Source: Actinomycetes bacterium (GTDB lineage: Bacteria > Actinomycetota > Acidimicrobiia > Acidimicrobiales > Palsa-688). Taken from it: a stretch of 8,193 bases of DNA. The position numbers and the translations under genes were made by a program. The notes under the pieces are model-generated. The model had not been told where the DNA came from. It saw only the letters and a list, made by a program, of their open reading frames with translations, and ran no database searches. The stretch lies in assembly GCA_021827225.1 (NCBI GenBank), contig JAKAXG010000167.1, positions 1 to 8,193 of the forward strand. The letters run 5' to 3'. This document shows, piece by piece, positions 5,718 to 8,193 of this stretch. Every line of letters begins with the position of its first letter. The first letter of the stretch is position 1.

Positions 5718-6995
5718 TTGAAGAAGCGTTTCCTGGCAGGGCTGTCGGCCACCGCAGCGGTCACCATGATCACGGCCGGAGCCGCCCGGGCGGCCACCAG
5801 CGGGTCGATCCCGTCGCCGTCGTCCGACCCCTTCTACCAGTACCACGGCCCGACGCCGCTGGCCGACATCGCCCCGGGCACCCCGCTCGCGGAGCGGTCG
5901 GTGACCCTCGGCGCGGGCACCGACGCCACTCCGTTACCGGCCGAGCAGATCCTGTACCGCACCACCGACGCCAGCGGGGATCCGATAGCAAGCGTGACCA
6001 CGGTGGTGCTGCCCGCCACCGGTACCGTCGCCCCCGAGGTGGTCGGCTATCTCAGCTTCTACGATGCCCTGGGCAACCAGTGCGACCCGTCGTTCACGCT
6101 CAGGGGCGGTAACCCCGGGTCGGCCAACGAGCAGACCGCCGGCATCGAGCAGGGAGTGGTCGACGCCCTTCACGCCGACGGCTACATCGTCACCGTCCCG
6201 GACTTCGAGGACGAGAACCTCGACTACGTGGCCGGTACCGAATCCGGGATGAGCAGCCTGGACGGGGTCCGGGCCACCCTCCAGGAGCTGAAGCTGGGCT
6301 CGGCCACCCCGGTGGCCCTGATGGGCTACTCCGGCGGTTCCATCGCCGCTGACTGGGCCAGCGAGCTGGCTCCGAGCTACGCGCCGGGTGTCCATCTCGT
6401 CGGGGTGGCGGAAGGGGGGGTGCCGGTCGACCTGGCCCACAACATCAGCTACATCAATGGCAGCCCGTCGTGGTCCGACGTGATCCCGGCCGCCATGATC
6501 GGCATCAGCCGCGGCTTCCACATCGATCTGGGCCGGTATCTGTCCGCCTACGGGCAGAAGGTGGTAGCGGCCGAGTCCCACGAGTGCATCGGTCAGTTCT
6601 CCGGCGCTTACCCCAACCTGACGGTGGCCCAGATCGTCAAACCGCAGTACGCGGACATCACCAAGGTGCCGGTCTTCCGTAAGACGGTGAACAAGCTCAT
6701 CATGGGATCGGCTCCCGGGCACCCCACCGAGCCGCTGTTCATGGTGGCGGGCAACTCCGACGGGACAGGGGACGGGGTGATGGTCGAAGGCGACGAGGAC
6801 GCCCTGGCCTACGAGTACTGCCACCAGGGTGTAGCCGTGGATTTCGAGGAGCTGCAGGGGATGAACCACGACCAGGCCGGCGAGGCCTTCCTGGCGCAGG
6901 CCCCGGCCTACCTCGCCGGCCGGTTCGCCGGCGCCCCGGCGCCCGACAACTGCCCCAGCATCCCGCCGGGCAACTCGCTGGCCCCCATCAAGTAG
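5718..6995 (+). CDS. Secreted lipase of the LIP/CAL-A family (alpha/beta hydrolase)
   Basis: From the TTG start the precursor has 425 residues. Residues 1-25 are a Sec signal peptide: K-K-R, a hydrophobic core, then A-A-R-A before the likely cleavage site. The mature enzyme shows the secretory-lipase pattern (PF03583 type). P-x-A-E-Q-I-L-Y-R-T-T-D (74-84) is followed by V-V-G-Y-L-S-F-Y-D-A-L (108-118), V-T-V-P-D-F-E (158-164) and the nucleophile elbow G-Y-S205-G-G (203-207). The acid is D348 or D352 in N-S-D-G-T-G-D, and the base is H384 in M-N-H-D. Four cysteines (122, 290, 368, 412) could form two disulfides, fitting an extracellular enzyme. It should hydrolyse acyl esters or lipids outside the cell. 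An alternative start is the GTG at 5709. It has its own upstream promoter region and converges with the permease gene, so it is probably monocistronic. Confidence 0.9.
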   Translation: MKKRFLAGLSATAAVTMITAGAARAATSGSIPSPSSDPFYQYHGPTPLADIAPGTPLAERSVTLGAGTDATPLPAEQILYRTTDASGDPIASVTTVVLPATGTVAPEVVGYLSFYDALGNQCDPSFTLRGGNPGSANEQTAGIEQGVVDALHADGYIVTVPDFEDENLDYVAGTESGMSSLDGVRATLQELKLGSATPVALMGYSGGSIAADWASELAPSYAPGVHLVGVAEGGVPVDLAHNISYINGSPSWSDVIPAAMIGISRGFHIDLGRYLSAYGQKVVAAESHECIGQFSGAYPNLTVAQIVKPQYADITKVPVFRKTVNKLIMGSAPGHPTEPLFMVAGNSDGTGDGVMVEGDEDALAYEYCHQGVAVDFEELQGMNHDQAGEAFLAQAPAYLAGRFAGAPAPDNCPSIPPGNSLAPIK

Positions 6996-7018
6996 GTCTC
7001 CGGGCCTGGACGCTGGTT

Positions 7019-7044
7019 GTCGCACCCCCCCCGGCGGGGACGAC
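7019..7044. terminator. Possible shared terminator between convergent genes
   Basis: The 51-bp gap between the lipase stop and the permease stop contains GTCG (7019-7022) and CGAC (7041-7044) flanking a CCCC/GGGG stem with a GGC loop (7029-7039). Together they could form an imperfect hairpin usable from either strand. There is no T tract, so any termination would be non-canonical, as is common in GC-rich actinobacteria. Confidence 0.35.
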
Positions 7045-7046
7045 GA

Positions 7047-8193
7047 TCAGCCGGTCGGGTCGGCCTCTGATTCGGGTACGTGGAGCAGCTCGTAGATGGG
7101 GTTGAGCATGGCCAGCCGGCCCCGGCGGTCCCCGACGGTACCGGTGACCAGGATCTGCGACCCCGTCCGGATCCCCGGTATCTGACGGCGCCCCACGAAC
7201 ACCACGACCAGCTCAGCCCCGCTGGAATCGGTGATGGTGCATTCCAGAGCGGGCGCGTCGTAGGCGGCCTGGACCCTCACCGACCGGATCCGGCCGGCGA
7301 CAGTGGCGGTCTGGCGGTACTGCAGCTCGGCGATGGGGGTGGTCCCCGGCACATGGACCGGCGGGGGGCCGACCGGCCCCTCGGCGTCGCGCCGCTGGCT
7401 GCCGCCGATGTCCCGGGCGTTGGACAGCTGCTTCTGGGTGGCGGCCAGGTCGGCGACGTTGAACGGAACCATGGTGGCGTTGACGTGGGGGACCTGGCCC
7501 AGCGCCCTCACCATGCGGCTGGCGTTCTTGCCGTGCAGGAGCAGCGACCAGCTGCGGTTGTAGGCGCGGGTCGGGATCAGCACGCTCACCTCGGTCTGTC
7601 CGTCGGCGGCGGCCCGGCTGGCCAGCTGGACGGCGGCGTGGGCCAGGCGGCGGTCGGGCACCTCGACCACCTCGAGAGGCATGCGGGCCAGCCCCAGAGC
7701 CTGCCAGCGGCGCATGATGGCCTCCGCCCGGCGGTGGTCCACGTTGAGATGGACGGCGTAGAGCTCGTCGGGGTTCAGGTTGCGGGCGTACTGGATGGCC
7801 CGGGCGGTGGCCATGTCGATCCGGTCGACCAGCACGACGGCGGTGTGGTGGCGCAGGACCGGAGCCTCGCAGGCTTCGGCGGCCGCCCCTTCGGCCAGCA
7901 CCGAGTCCTCGGTGCGGTACTGGGCGTTGGTGCGCATGAGCCCGTATATGAGCAGCGGCATGACCACGACCACCACCCAGGCACCCCGGGTGAACTCGGT
8001 GGCGGAGAAGATCACGACCACCAAGAAGCACACCACGGCGGCGGCGGCGTTGACCGCGACGCTGCGCCGCCAGCCCGGCTCCCGGTGGCTGAGATGGTGC
8101 CTGGTCATGCCCGCTCCGGCCATGGTGAAGCCGGTGAACACCCCGATGGCGTACATGGGGATGAGCGACGCCACCTGGGCCCTGGTGGCGACC
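7047..8193 (-). CDS. APC-type permease C-terminus with USP-like and OB-fold-like domains (partial, 5' end beyond right edge)
   Basis: About 381 C-terminal residues are visible; numbering here starts at the GTG at 8172-8174, although the frame stays open to the window edge. Three transmembrane segments (about 2-23, 39-59 and 65-80) carry the I-P-M-Y-A-I-G-V-F motif and F-T-R-G-A-W, as in the last helices of APC-superfamily permeases. A cytosolic alpha/beta region (about 110-240) resembles a universal-stress-protein domain. Its segments are H-T-A-V-V-L-V-D, Y-A-V-H-L-N-V-D and L-L-L-H-G-K-N. A linker rich in G and P (257-279) leads to a beta domain (about 288-363: V-A-G-R-I, C-T-I-T-D-S-S-G, G-S-Q-I-L-V-T-G-T-V, R-L-A-M-L-N-P) that looks like an OB-fold. 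The protein should import an amino acid, cation or related solute, with the soluble part regulating it. The substrate is not visible. The true start lies outside the window, so the GTG used for numbering is not a start. Confidence 0.85.
   Translation of the reverse strand, partial: VATRAQVASLIPMYAIGVFTGFTMAGAGMTRHHLSHREPGWRRSVAVNAAAAVVCFLVVVIFSATEFTRGAWVVVVVMPLLIYGLMRTNAQYRTEDSVLAEGAAAEACEAPVLRHHTAVVLVDRIDMATARAIQYARNLNPDELYAVHLNVDHRRAEAIMRRWQALGLARMPLEVVEVPDRRLAHAAVQLASRAAADGQTEVSVLIPTRAYNRSWSLLLHGKNASRMVRALGQVPHVNATMVPFNVADLAATQKQLSNARDIGGSQRRDAEGPVGPPPVHVPGTTPIAELQYRQTATVAGRIRSVRVQAAYDAPALECTITDSSGAELVVVFVGRRQIPGIRTGSQILVTGTVGDRRGRLAMLNPIYELLHVPESEADPTG

Noticed and set aside
5934..7025. 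A 363-codon minus-strand frame opposite the lipase
   Set aside because: It is a composition shadow of the lipase gene: Gly/Val/His-rich, with no motif and no plausible ribosome site. The plus strand carries a full catalytic triad and a signal peptide.

Overview
The window is high-GC bacterial DNA with GC-ending codons, several GTG or TTG starts and short gaps between genes. The gene content is an F420-type luciferase-like oxidoreductase, an RsbW-type ATPase of the kind abundant in actinobacteria, an actinobacterial-type permease/USP protein and a transketolase-like E1. Together these point to Actinomycetota. A deep lineage such as Acidimicrobiia is my best guess, but the sequence does not prove it. 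No rRNA, tRNA, CRISPR array, insertion sequence or phage gene was seen.

Layout. Positions 1-473 (minus) hold the 5' end of a thiamine-diphosphate E1/transketolase-like gene that runs off the left edge. A 227-bp divergent intergenic region (474-700) separates it from a plus-strand run of five genes: DEAD-box RNA helicase (701-2014), LLM-class F420-type oxidoreductase (2066-2923), SRPBCC/START-like protein (3002-3418), short-chain dehydrogenase (3430-4230) and a HATPase_c_2 ATP-binding protein with an unassigned C-terminal domain (4250-5122). The last three are packed with gaps of 11 and 19 bp and are probably co-transcribed. The helicase and the oxidoreductase sit 51 and 78 bp from their downstream neighbours and may belong to the same or to separate units.

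A small minus-strand hypothetical gene (5183-5545) faces this run. A second AT-richer intergenic stretch (5546-5717) carries the best promoter candidate of the window. It leads into a secreted lipase of the fungal CAL-A/LIP type (5718-6995), which has a signal peptide, a G-Y-S-G-G nucleophile elbow and four cysteines. Converging on it is the 3' end of a large minus-strand gene (7047-8193, open at the right edge). That gene encodes the last transmembrane segments of an APC-type permease, a USP-like cytosolic domain and a terminal OB-fold-like domain.

How the genes might work together. The oxidoreductase, SRPBCC protein and SDR could act on a common hydrophobic or cyclic substrate, but nothing in the sequence names it. 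The ATPase at the end of the cluster could be a regulator of the partner-switching type. The other genes look like unrelated housekeeping or accessory functions. I do not see a convincing undescribed defence or mobile system. The items most worth a second look are the permease-USP-OB fusion, the C-terminal domain of the ATPase, and a hairpin over the ribosome-binding region of the E1-like gene.
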